Translations under genes and position numbers: made by a program
From: Chitinivibrionales bacterium
GTDB taxonomy: Bacteria; Fibrobacterota; Chitinivibrionia; Chitinivibrionales; WJKA01
Assembly: GCA_014728295.1 (NCBI GenBank)
Contig: WJLW01000053.1
Span: 1 to 64,000, forward strand
Direction of reading: 5' to 3'
Length of the DNA stretch: 64,000 nucleotides
Notes under the pieces: generated by a model
Told to the model about the DNA's origin: nothing
Database searches by the model: none
What the model saw: the letters and a program-made list of their open reading frames with translations, nothing else
In this document: positions 1 through 8,295 of the stretch, in pieces
Position numbering within the stretch: the first letter of the stretch is position 1
Layout of the letters: each line of letters opens with the position of its first letter

Positions 1-1578
1 GCGCGACTGCATGGTGATTGCATTGGCGATTCGCTCGAGTTCCTGCCTGGTGTAGTGGAGCCCGGTTGATCCCTCAATGAGCATCGCCAGTTCGTCCCAC
101 AGGATAAAGTCGCGGAAAAACCGGCACAGTACCAGACTGTCGAACAACGCCGCCCGGTCTTCATAGTCAATGAGCAATTGCGCTTTGCCCTCGAGCTGGT
201 GCTTTTCGATCTGGCCCGAAAGTTCCGCTTTGTAAAATGTGCCGCGCAAATGGCAGGCGCCTCGGGCAGCAGTTGCATAGGAAAGCCCCATCCCCTTCAG
301 TACGCGTGGGTCGAATCCCGCCGGCTCGAGTCCTTTGACGTGCACGGCATGGTCTTCCATATCCAGTTCCCGCGCGGCGACTTTAATGCCCTGCGCCAGC
401 GTATCTCCCACCCCCCGGCGGTGCGCAATGTCCTCAAAAAGCGAGGCTACCCGATCCGGCTGATTGTAATCAATTGCAAGGCAGGACTTACCGGCTTTGT
501 ATGCTTCCACGGCAAAGGCCGAGAGATTTCCGGCGCTCATGGTATCGATGCCAAGCTTGTCGCAAAGAACGTTGAGCCGGCAGATTTCCTCGAAACTGTC
601 AATTTCATTGAGCCCGCCGATTGCATACAGCGTTTCGTACTCCGGCCCCTCAAGCTCCAGACCGGCATGCGGACCATGCATTATTCTGGTGTGCTTGGTG
701 CATTGCAGAAAGCAATTCGGGCACGGTTCGACGCTGACCTCGCAATGCTCGAGCATGTAGTCCGAAGAGATGTTCTCCCATTTCTCAAAATACCCCGACT
801 GCCAATACCGGGTAGGAAAACATTTATTGTGATTGGCTACCGCAACCTGCATCGGTGTGCCGCGGGTGCGGTACTTCACGGTTACGGGCGATTCTTTAGC
901 TGTGCCGGCAACGATTTTGTTGACCTGTTTGAGTAATCCCTCATCTGCAAGCCCGGCACGGGCGTCGCCCGTAAAGGCGAGCGCCTTGAGTAGCTTCGAT
1001 CCCATGACGGCGCCCATACCGCCCCGGCCGACACTGCGATATTTGTCAGATTTGATGCAGGCGCAGGCTACGAGATTTTCACCGGCAGGTCCGATCGTCA
1101 TTGCGCCGGCTCCCGTGGGTGCGGCTGCAAGCACTGCTTCTTCGGCAGCAAAAGTATCGCAACCTGCAAGATGTGGCACATTAGCAAATGTGACGCCATT
1201 CGGATCGATAATCAGCGCTGTCAATCCCGGCGCCCTTCCTTTGATAACAAGCGCATCAATTGCACACCCTTTGATTTTGGGCGCCAGTGATCCCCCACAG
1301 TACGATTCACCGTACCCCCCGGTTGCGGGGCTTTTTGCATACACGCCAAACCGGGACTGACTCCAGACTTTGGTGCCGGTAATCGGACCGACCGCGATGA
1401 TCAAGCGTGCCGCCTCATCGAACGGATCGACGCCGGCCGGATTCTCCCTGAGCAGCAAATGGGTTCCCAAGCCTTTGCCGCCAAGCGTCTCCCGCAACAA
1501 ACTGTCGGGCAGTTCCTCGTAATAAAAGGCCTCATCGGTCAAATTGACATGAAGTATTCGATTAAAAAAGCCATGCAT
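1..1578 (-). CDS. Aldehyde:ferredoxin oxidoreductase family protein (3' end beyond window)
   Basis: Tungstopterin enzyme that oxidises aldehydes to carboxylic acids with ferredoxin as acceptor, in the cytoplasm of anaerobes. The frame is open for 526 codons to the window edge; the family is about 600-620 residues, so the C-terminus is missing. The N-terminus (MHGFFNRILHVNLT) is typical. The 4Fe-4S ligands are visible as C286-x2-C289-x3-C293 and C485 (in DSLVLC), matching the spacing of the Pyrococcus enzyme. It is the last visible gene of the GntR-led operon, starting 2 nt after the VOC gene stop. The substrate is unknown; a pathway aldehyde made by the SDR or lyase steps is plausible. The family call is firm, the substrate is inference. 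Confidence 0.93.
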   Translation of the reverse strand, partial: MHGFFNRILHVNLTDEAFYYEELPDSLLRETLGGKGLGTHLLLRENPAGVDPFDEAARLIIAVGPITGTKVWSQSRFGVYAKSPATGGYGESYCGGSLAPKIKGCAIDALVIKGRAPGLTALIIDPNGVTFANVPHLAGCDTFAAEEAVLAAAPTGAGAMTIGPAGENLVACACIKSDKYRSVGRGGMGAVMGSKLLKALAFTGDARAGLADEGLLKQVNKIVAGTAKESPVTVKYRTRGTPMQVAVANHNKCFPTRYWQSGYFEKWENISSDYMLEHCEVSVEPCPNCFLQCTKHTRIMHGPHAGLELEGPEYETLYAIGGLNEIDSFEEICRLNVLCDKLGIDTMSAGNLSAFAVEAYKAGKSCLAIDYNQPDRVASLFEDIAHRRGVGDTLAQGIKVAARELDMEDHAVHVKGLEPAGFDPRVLKGMGLSYATAARGACHLRGTFYKAELSGQIEKHQLEGKAQLLIDYEDRAALFDSLVLCRFFRDFILWDELAMLIEGSTGLHYTRQELERIANAITMQSR

Positions 1579-1580
1579 AG

Positions 1581-2048
1581 CTATTGACTTTCGTTATGTG
1601 TGTCGCTGTCACCCGGCGGCGTCTGCCGCAACTCACAAACTTCTTTGTCGGGCCCCCTGAAATAAACGATCCACACGCCGGGACGAAATTCAACCGGTTC
1701 ACTCAAAAAAGCAACGCCCTTCTCCTTGAGGCGCGCATAATCGGTATTGACGTCATCCGAGGTAATGCCGAGATGAATCCAGCCTTTGTCGGCCTGCAGC
1801 GAATGCTCATCGACAGGCTTGCCGGATGGACTGACATATTCAAACAGCTCCAGCATGGTGTCGCCGATCTGGCAGTGCGCGATACGGGCCCGACAGCCCG
1901 GCATCCCGACCACCTTGCCCAGCAACGATTCGGGATCGCACTCCAGAATCCGGATCACTTCAGCGCCCAGTAGATTGCGATAAAAATCGATTGACCGTTG
2001 TAGATTGGAAACGCTGAGCGCAACATGGTCTATTTTGCTAAGAATCAT
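1581..2048 (-). CDS. VOC (glyoxalase/dioxygenase superfamily) protein
   Basis: Small metal-dependent vicinal-oxygen-chelate protein of 155 residues with two beta-alpha-beta-beta-beta halves. It opens with SKIDHVALSVSNL. Candidate metal ligands are H8, E67 or E70, H92 (WIHLGI) and E139 (EVCEL). The start was chosen at 2048, not the in-frame ATG 21 nt upstream, because AAAGGGACGAG lies at good distance and the start shares one base with the stop of the LarA-like gene (TGATG), implying translational coupling. The family includes glyoxalases, methylmalonyl-CoA epimerases and isomerases; the sequence does not settle which. Its place between a racemase and an aldehyde oxidoreductase suggests an isomerase or lyase step. 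Confidence 0.88.
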   Translation of the reverse strand: MILSKIDHVALSVSNLQRSIDFYRNLLGAEVIRILECDPESLLGKVVGMPGCRARIAHCQIGDTMLELFEYVSPSGKPVDEHSLQADKGWIHLGITSDDVNTDYARLKEKGVAFLSEPVEFRPGVWIVYFRGPDKEVCELRQTPPGDSDTHNESQ

Positions 2049-3337
2049 CACTCGTCCCTTTCGGTGCAAAACTTTTCTTTCACTGCCCAGAGCCCCTGCG
2101 ACGGCTGCGAGACAAAGTAGATTTCCTCCCCGTCCGGCATAGTATTGAATCCTTCCTGCAATTTTTCAGGATCATAACGCCTGAGCATCGCTTCGGGATC
2201 AGCATAGCCGAAATGTACCGATTCGACATCGCTTTTTGATAATCTGCCCGGGCAGTACGTAACATTGAAGCGGTTATCGGGTGTACTGATAATGATATGT
2301 GCAACCGGAGTAAGATTTGCTGCGACCCGTTGGTCGGATTTGACAAGCTCGATCATTTCCGGGGTCGTGCGATAGCCACAGGTACGGATAAACGCATCGT
2401 TTTCGGCATCCTCGCCGAATTGGCGCACGCCGGGCGCGAGAATGACCAGTTCACCTCCGTCGGCCAGTGCCATGCGAGTGCGGAAGATGCTTTTATTGCC
2501 GACCCAAGTGGTTTTAAATTCGTTTTCCGGTAAATACGCTACAATTTTTTGTGCAGGTTTGTCAAGCAATGTTATTGACACATCACGACACAGCCGGGCA
2601 CCCTGCAGGTAGCACTGCTCGTCATCTCCGGCAAACAGCCCGCGCGTATGCCTGCGTCCCCGCCCGCCTTCATCGCGTACCGTCATGAGGTAGGTAACCG
2701 GCGCCTGTGGGATAAAGTGCTCTTCCATATAGTTGAGTAATTTGCGCATCGGCGAATTGATGCGACCCATCAACCGCTCGAGGCCGTACACGGCCGCAAT
2801 AAAATGCGACTTGGCGATCGTTTCGGCCCCCCCGGCCCCAATCAGCACGTTCTTGCTGAAATTGGCAATGCCCGCCAGCTCATGCGGTACCAGTTGGCCA
2901 ACGGAAAAAATGCGATCCCAGCCACCTTCCGTAACGACCCGGTTAACGTCACAGGCCACCGGCATCGACAGCCGGCCTTCTGAAATTTCCTCGATTACCC
3001 CGGCAGGCACCTCACCCAACACCGTGCAGTCCTTGCGCCAGTCATGCACGAGAAAATGCCCGTGAGGAATACCCGGATACATCTGATCCAGTTCATCCGG
3101 CTCCATGGGCAAATGCGTCCCGAGGGTAGGCATGATTTTCAGCTCGTTTATGTGCTTGAGCTTCGCATACAGCATTACCGTGAGCTCACCGGCCCAGGAG
3201 TGCAGGCGCGTGATATCCGGGGGCAGAATCAGTACACGATGCAGTTCACCCAAATCGCGCAGCATTGAATCGATAAGCATCGAGGCCTGTTCACGCGAAA
3301 TGTCTGCAGACGCTGAACCTTCGGCAAAATGGAGCAT
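2048..3337 (-). CDS. LarA-like nickel-pincer racemase/epimerase (DUF2088 family)
   Basis: Homologue of lactate racemase LarA, which interconverts 2-hydroxyacid stereoisomers by hydride transfer with a covalently bound nickel-pincer nucleotide. The 429-residue length fits. Key positions appear kept: D41-x-T-R44 (PPDITR), H75 (GTH), H152 (VPHELAG), K162 (FSKN, equivalent of the cofactor-binding lysine) and H178 (KSH, nickel ligand). The sequence around K162 differs from the SGGRK seen in true lactate racemases, so another hydroxyacid or sugar-acid substrate is likely. It is the fifth gene of the operon and overlaps the VOC start by one base. A LarE gene at 28170-29006 would support cofactor synthesis. 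Confidence 0.87.
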   Translation of the reverse strand: MLHFAEGSASADISREQASMLIDSMLRDLGELHRVLILPPDITRLHSWAGELTVMLYAKLKHINELKIMPTLGTHLPMEPDELDQMYPGIPHGHFLVHDWRKDCTVLGEVPAGVIEEISEGRLSMPVACDVNRVVTEGGWDRIFSVGQLVPHELAGIANFSKNVLIGAGGAETIAKSHFIAAVYGLERLMGRINSPMRKLLNYMEEHFIPQAPVTYLMTVRDEGGRGRRHTRGLFAGDDEQCYLQGARLCRDVSITLLDKPAQKIVAYLPENEFKTTWVGNKSIFRTRMALADGGELVILAPGVRQFGEDAENDAFIRTCGYRTTPEMIELVKSDQRVAANLTPVAHIIISTPDNRFNVTYCPGRLSKSDVESVHFGYADPEAMLRRYDPEKLQEGFNTMPDGEEIYFVSQPSQGLWAVKEKFCTERDE

Positions 3338-3447
3338 GGGTTTACTTTCGAAATGCTGAAACCGTTTTTAAAAAAATGTCAATCCGGGCAATAATCAGGA
3401 TCTTCCTGCGCGCATCCGAATTGCCCGGACGACATATAAATCATTGA

Positions 3448-4302
3448 TTAGAGGCTATAGAATTTTTCGGCATTGTCATGAAAGAGTTTGTGCAACTCGT
3501 CCTGCGAACAGCCTTCGACAAGCTTTTCGAGCGTTTCGACACAGGTCGGATAGGTTGCCGCCATACCCGACACGGGCCAGTCACCGGCAAAAAAGGTACG
3601 CTCGAAACCAAAGCATTCAAAGATATGATCGACATACGGCCGGATGTCGTCAATCGTCCACTTTTCATGATCGGCTTCGGTGGCCAGGGACGAGACTTTG
3701 CAATGAATGTGCGGCAAAGCAGCCAGTTCCTTCATCTCCGAGCGCCACGGATCGACTCCGCCGCCTTTGATATCAGGCTTACCGATGTGATCGATAACCA
3801 TGGGCACATCGGGAATTTGGGCGGCAAATTGCCGGGCGACCCTGGTGTGGCGATAGTCAATGCAGATATCAAAGGTCATGCCGAATTCCCTGAGCATGCG
3901 GACTCCGGCGATGAAATCGGGCTGCAGGCAAAAGTTCAAATCCGGTTCGAACTGAATAATCCGGCGAATACCCTTAACCAGCCTATTGCGGGAAAGCTCC
4001 TCCAGTTCCGCACGCGCTCTTTCGCCTTTTTCGAGCGGGCACCAGGCTACGATACCTTTGATGCGATCATCTTCGTTTCGGGCGAGTTTGGTGATCCAGG
4101 CAACTTCTTGCTTATAGTCGGTCGGGTCGACCTCGCATTGCACAAATACCATATTGTCAACCTTGAGCGGTCCAAGTGCCTGGTAATAGTCTTTGAGAAG
4201 ATAGCTTTTTTTCAACACCGGAACGTCATCAAGCCAGGGATAATACCAGCGGTCAACATCCCATACGTGAAGATGGGCGTCGGTTATCGGAAAGTCTATC
4301 AT
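3448..4302 (-). CDS. COG3618-type amidohydrolase / lactonase
   Basis: TIM-barrel metal-dependent hydrolase of the family containing L-fucono-1,5-lactonase and 2-pyrone-4,6-dicarboxylate lactonase. The HxH metal motif is at H10-L-H12 (TDAHLHVWD), a later metal histidine sits in VIDHIGKPD, and an aspartate in FFAGDWPVSG near the C-terminus, as usual for the family. The product is 284 residues. The start at 4302 is preferred over an ATG 18 nt upstream because AAGGAGCG precedes it at about 5 nt. Neighbouring SDRs suggest an oxidise-then-open-lactone scheme, as in oxidative sugar catabolism; this is inference. Confidence 0.86.
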   Translation of the reverse strand: MIDFPITDAHLHVWDVDRWYYPWLDDVPVLKKSYLLKDYYQALGPLKVDNMVFVQCEVDPTDYKQEVAWITKLARNEDDRIKGIVAWCPLEKGERARAELEELSRNRLVKGIRRIIQFEPDLNFCLQPDFIAGVRMLREFGMTFDICIDYRHTRVARQFAAQIPDVPMVIDHIGKPDIKGGGVDPWRSEMKELAALPHIHCKVSSLATEADHEKWTIDDIRPYVDHIFECFGFERTFFAGDWPVSGMAATYPTCVETLEKLVEGCSQDELHKLFHDNAEKFYSL

Positions 4303-4453
4303 AGTACGCTCCTTTTGCATTTGATTGCATTGCCCCTGAGGGCATTTTGCGTAGACAAAATCATTGCATTCACCAGGGAGCCATCCTGCGTTGGTTCATT
4401 TTGAACGAAATGAAAAGAGGGCGGCGAAGCGAGTCGTTCAGAGTAGCCAACCC

Positions 4454-5284
4454 CTATATCGATCCGGCATTTACCGTTGTCTCACCAATGCCTTCGGGGC
4501 CCATGGCGCAGTAGCCGCCGTCGCAGGCAATTTCCGATCCGGTGATAAACGACGCGTCATCACTCAGCAGAAACAGGGTCGGTCCGGCGCATTCAACCGG
4601 TTCGGCCGTACGGCGCAGCATGTGATATGCGCCCCAGAACGGTTCCCATTTCTTGCGACCGCCCCCGTCCAGCCGGGCTGCTTTATCGACTTCACGCGTC
4701 CAGACCCAGCCGGGATCGAGCGTGTTGACCCGGATGTTTAACTTTGCCAGATCCAGCGCCTGACATTTGGTCATCTGGTTGACGGCGCCTTTGGATGCGT
4801 TGTACGTCCAGCGATTGACTTGCGCAATGTGTGCCGAGATACTCGACATATTGACAATTGCGCCACCGCCTTCTTTTTGCATCGGTTCGATACAGTTTTG
4901 CACCATACGGGCATAACCGACCGGGCCCACAAAATAGCTGCGCTGCCAGTCTTCCGTGGTGGCATCGATGCCTTTGGCGATAAAAGAGAATGCATTGTTC
5001 ACGAGATAATTAACCTTACCCCAGCGCTGAATGGTTTTGGCGACGATGTCTTTGCAGAACTGCTCCAGGATCATATCCCCCTGCAAAAAGAAAACATCCC
5101 AGCCCTGTTCTTTCATCTCACGCTCGGTTGTCAGCCCTGCGTCGCTGATGCCGGTAAAAGCAACCGAAGCGCCTTCCTTGCATAACTCTTCGACAATTGC
5201 CCGACCGATGCCCGACGAACCGCCGGTGACAATTGCAACCTTGTCTTTAAAACGATCGATAATTGGTTTGCGTTCAAAAGCCAT
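4454..5284 (-). CDS. SDR family NAD(P)-dependent oxidoreductase
   Basis: Classical short-chain dehydrogenase of 276 residues. The Rossmann glycine motif is TGGSSGIG near residue 20, the active site includes MSSIS and Y-N-A-S-K, and the C-terminal GSEIACDGGY segment is typical. A strong ribosome site (AAAGGAGC) precedes the ATG. The C-terminus carries about 18 residues past the usual end (MGPEGIGETTVNAGSI). It lies second of two SDRs in the operon, 93 nt after the other. Likely oxidises a hydroxyl of the pathway substrate; substrate not deducible. Confidence 0.9.
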   Translation of the reverse strand: MAFERKPIIDRFKDKVAIVTGGSSGIGRAIVEELCKEGASVAFTGISDAGLTTEREMKEQGWDVFFLQGDMILEQFCKDIVAKTIQRWGKVNYLVNNAFSFIAKGIDATTEDWQRSYFVGPVGYARMVQNCIEPMQKEGGGAIVNMSSISAHIAQVNRWTYNASKGAVNQMTKCQALDLAKLNIRVNTLDPGWVWTREVDKAARLDGGGRKKWEPFWGAYHMLRRTAEPVECAGPTLFLLSDDASFITGSEIACDGGYCAMGPEGIGETTVNAGSI

Positions 5285-5377
5285 ACGCCGGCTCCTTTCC
5301 TTTTAAGTGCATATAGGTTGTAATTTCAACATATTTCGTATTCAGGCGTGATCTTTATCTGCATGCATGCACCTCGA

Positions 5378-6094
5378 TCAATTCATGCGCAGCCCGCCGT
5401 TGATATCCAGGGTTGCGCCGGTGATATAACTCGCCGCATCCGAGGCCAGAAACAGAATTGGAGCAACTACTTCTTGCGCCCGGCCTAAGCGCTGCAGGGG
5501 AATCGTGCGCTCAAATTCGACGATCTGCCCGGGGGCGGCTTCACGGGTAATGGCCGTATCGATAATTCCGGGTGCTGCTGCATTTACGCGCACACCATGC
5601 GGCCCGCCGATCCGCGCCAGAGTTTTGGTCAAACTTTGAATTGCCGCCTTGCTGGCACTGTAATGCGCGCCGACCGCGATACCCCCAACCTGCCCGGCTA
5701 AAGATGCAAGGTTGACAATTGCACCCTGCTTATTTTCGATGAAACGCGGCAACACCAGTTGACTCAACACAAATATCGATGTTAGGTTGACATGCAACAC
5801 CTTTTGCCATTCGTCAAGAGTTATCCGATCGAACGGCACGCGCGGGCAAATACCCGCATTGTTGATGAGGATGTCAATCGTGCCGGATTCCTGCACAATA
5901 GAATCGACCATGCGCTTGAGAAAGGCAGCATCTCCGATATCGCCGGTGTGGAAATGTTTGATATCGGCTTTCCTGACGTCGGTGCCATGCACCACCGCGC
6001 CATTTTCCGCAAAGGCCGAGCAGAGGGCGGAACCAAATCCTCCCGCCGCTCCGGTAATAAGTACAATTTTTCCTTCAAATTCCGAAAAGTGCAT
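5378..6094 (-). CDS. SDR family oxidoreductase
   Basis: Second short-chain dehydrogenase, 238 residues, similar in layout to 3-oxoacyl-ACP reductase and glucose dehydrogenase-type SDRs. The TGAAGGFG cofactor loop, NNAGI, catalytic serine in NLASLAG and YSASK are all present. The acidic D38 region (GTDVRKAD) after the second strand hints at NAD rather than NADP preference. It starts 12 nt after the GntR regulator gene, so both are probably on one message. It is clearly distinct from the neighbouring SDR, suggesting two separate oxidation steps or two substrates rather than a recent duplication. Confidence 0.9.
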   Translation of the reverse strand: MHFSEFEGKIVLITGAAGGFGSALCSAFAENGAVVHGTDVRKADIKHFHTGDIGDAAFLKRMVDSIVQESGTIDILINNAGICPRVPFDRITLDEWQKVLHVNLTSIFVLSQLVLPRFIENKQGAIVNLASLAGQVGGIAVGAHYSASKAAIQSLTKTLARIGGPHGVRVNAAAPGIIDTAITREAAPGQIVEFERTIPLQRLGRAQEVVAPILFLASDAASYITGATLDINGGLRMN

Positions 6095-6106
6095 AGGTAT
6101 AGACCT

Positions 6107-6781
6107 CTAACCGGGGTTGTTCAGATGCTCCAGGACGGTCTTTTTGGTATGTTCGATATGCTCCCTGAGAAGCTTGACGGCGGCGCGCTTATCACTTTTG
6201 AGTATGGCAATGAGGAGACTGACGTGCTCTTTGCATGCATCAACCGGCAGATAGCCCCGTTCCGCTTCCCGCAGTCGGATCAACTGGGTACGCGCCCAGA
6301 GTGACTTCAGCATGCGTTGCACATTTTTCAGTCCCGAAACCTGGGCAATCATATCGTGCAACTGAGCATCGAGATCGATTTCTTTCTCTGCCTGCCGTCG
6401 TGTCGCAACGTTGTGCAATTCCTCAAATTTTTCCTTGAACAATTGTATTTTTTCCACTTTGAACCTGCCCAGCGCTTTTTCCAGTGCCATGCATTCGAGT
6501 TTGACCCGGATATCGTAAATTTCTTCGATCTCATCCGGCGCCATATCGGCAACATGACAACCGCTGCGGGGGGTCAGGGTAATCAAATGCTCCTGGGCAA
6601 GACGCTTGAGTGCCTCCCGTACGGGAGCCCGGCTGATGCCCATGGCCTGAGAAATGCCGATTTCGGTGATTTTATCGCCCGCCCGCAGCTTTCCGCGGGC
6701 AATTTCTTTGCTGATAGCCTGATATACCGCCTGGGAGAGGCTGTTGTCTTTTTTCAATCTGGGTAAGTGCATTGTGCTCAT
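6107..6781 (-). CDS. GntR family transcriptional regulator (FadR/FCD subfamily)
   Basis: DNA-binding repressor of 224 residues. The N-terminal winged helix contains the usual GDKITEIGISQAMGISRAPV segment (about 37-56) followed by REALKRL, and the C-terminal all-helical FCD ligand domain spans about 95-220. It is the first gene of the seven-gene minus-strand operon and most likely senses the pathway substrate or an intermediate and represses its own promoter. A perfect palindrome ATTGTCGACAAT sits 29 nt upstream of the start inside the predicted promoter. Two in-frame ATG codons (6781 and 6772) are possible; no clear ribosome site distinguishes them. Confidence 0.92.
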   Translation of the reverse strand: MSTMHLPRLKKDNSLSQAVYQAISKEIARGKLRAGDKITEIGISQAMGISRAPVREALKRLAQEHLITLTPRSGCHVADMAPDEIEEIYDIRVKLECMALEKALGRFKVEKIQLFKEKFEELHNVATRRQAEKEIDLDAQLHDMIAQVSGLKNVQRMLKSLWARTQLIRLREAERGYLPVDACKEHVSLLIAILKSDKRAAVKLLREHIEHTKKTVLEHLNNPG

Positions 6782-6798
6782 AACAGTTCAGGAGTAAT

Positions 6799-6827
6799 AT
6801 ACTAAAATAATTGTCGACAATCTACAA
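6799..6827 (-). promoter_or_regulatory. Predicted sigma70-like promoter of the GntR operon
   Basis: On the minus strand, TTGTAG (6822-6827) and TAGTAT (6799-6804) are separated by exactly 17 bp, just upstream of the GntR start. The match is moderate (each hexamer deviates from consensus) but spacing and location are right, and the operator palindrome occupies the spacer. Confidence 0.5.
6810..6821. promoter_or_regulatory. Putative GntR/FCD operator ATTGTCGACAAT
   Basis: A perfect 12-bp palindrome between the predicted -35 and -10 elements of the GntR-led operon. FCD-type GntR regulators commonly bind TTGT-N2-ACAA-like palindromes, so autorepression by the adjacent gene product is the simplest reading. 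Palindrome seen directly; binding is inferred. Confidence 0.6.
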
Positions 6828-7094
6828 TTTTTTGAATGAAGTGAAGATTAACATCGTGTAAATGAACAGCAATCGCAACGTACAAGAAAAAAACTCGATT
6901 AACTCGAAAATGCTGCTGCCACCCCCAACAAGCCGGTCAATTACACCCAAAATTTGCGATTGAGAGCCCAAGCCGCCAGGGGCAAGCACCGGTGCAAATA
7001 TGCCATTCAGACGCAAATAATGCAAAAGTGAGCACGATTGATTATATTGCATGTATCTAATTTTTTTACGCAATTACAGCATTCAGGAGTGCAT

Positions 7095-8201
7095 ATGACA
7101 GGCAGAAAAGCCGTGATTTTATTCTCTCTCCTGCTGGCATCGCAGGTTGCTTTCGCCCAGATCGACACAACCATCCAGGTCCTGCACAACAGTTTGCAGC
7201 GAAGCTATTTGCTTCATGTCCCTTCAAGCTATGATGGTTCTGAAGCGTTTCCACTGATTCTGGATTTTCATGGATTGACCAGTAATTCGGCCGCACAGGC
7301 ATTCGTCTCCGGTTTGCGCAATCTTGCCGGAAGTGAGCACTTCATTATCGCCTGGCCGCAGGGAACGAACAATTCCTGGAACGCCGGCCCCTGCTGTGGC
7401 GCTGCAGTATCAAATGGTGTCGATGATGTAGATTTTGCCCGGAAGGTTGTGGCCGATATCAACCAGAGGTATGCAGTCGACGCCGCAAGAATATATGCGA
7501 CCGGTCTGTCAAACGGTTCCGCAATGGCTCAGCGCCTGGCAAACGATGCCGGAGACCTGTTTGCAGCAGCAGCAGGATTTGCCTTCATGCTCCTGGTCGA
7601 CCCCAATCCAGTGCAACCGGTGCCCGTCATAAACATTCACGGCTATGATGATGCAACTGTTGCGTATGACGGCAATTTTTTTCATCCTTCCGCCCAGGAA
7701 AATTTTCAAACCTGGGCCACGGCCAACAATTGCCAAGGCATAGTTACCGTTGACACAATTTCGGGACGCAACAAATGCGAAACATATACACGTTGCGACA
7801 ATGATGTGCAGGTAAAGCTGTGCAGCATCGAAGGCGGTCATGTCATATACGCCAATACCGACAATATCAACGTCACACGCATTGCATGGGAATTCTTGAA
7901 GCAGTTCTCACTGCCTCAGACCACGATCAAAAGAACCCGGTTCCATATTAAACCGATACATCATGAGCATGCATCTGTAAACCTGTCACGCACGCACTCG
8001 AAGCTTACCGTCACGAGCAACGCTATGCATGGCATCGAACAGATAAAGCTTTTTGCGTTGAACGGGAAAGCACTTCGTGCTATTGCCGGCCAGGGAAGCG
8101 ATTTCATCGCGCTGAATATTGCTCAGCTAAATTCTGGAATTTACCTTCTGGAAGTCAGCACCGACACCGGAGACGCGGGCCACTTCATACTAAGTCTCTA
8201 A
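7095..8201 (+). CDS. Secreted PHB depolymerase/feruloyl esterase-like hydrolase with C-terminal sorting-like domain
   Basis: Exported alpha/beta hydrolase of 368 residues. A signal peptide (MTGRKAVILFSLLLASQVAFA) ends about residue 21. The esterase fold spans about 25-275 with oxyanion segment LDFHG, nucleophile S139 in GLSNG, acid D185/D186 in HGYDD and H249 in EGGHV, as in LpqC/feruloyl esterase-type enzymes (COG3509). Residues 281-368 form a beta-rich module ending in SGIYLLEV and HFILSL, resembling type IX secretion C-terminal sorting domains. The start at 7095 follows CAGGAG at good distance; upstream in-frame codons lack a ribosome site. Likely acts on ester-linked polysaccharide or polyester outside the cell. 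It stands alone, divergent from the GntR operon. Confidence 0.85.
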   Translation: MTGRKAVILFSLLLASQVAFAQIDTTIQVLHNSLQRSYLLHVPSSYDGSEAFPLILDFHGLTSNSAAQAFVSGLRNLAGSEHFIIAWPQGTNNSWNAGPCCGAAVSNGVDDVDFARKVVADINQRYAVDAARIYATGLSNGSAMAQRLANDAGDLFAAAAGFAFMLLVDPNPVQPVPVINIHGYDDATVAYDGNFFHPSAQENFQTWATANNCQGIVTVDTISGRNKCETYTRCDNDVQVKLCSIEGGHVIYANTDNINVTRIAWEFLKQFSLPQTTIKRTRFHIKPIHHEHASVNLSRTHSKLTVTSNAMHGIEQIKLFALNGKALRAIAGQGSDFIALNIAQLNSGIYLLEVSTDTGDAGHFILSL

Positions 8202-8295
8202 TCCTTGACTACGCAAATTCTCATTGCCTGCCATATTTTCAATCAAGACAGCCGCGGCGGGATGCACATCGACACAGCAAGATGACGCCGACGGA

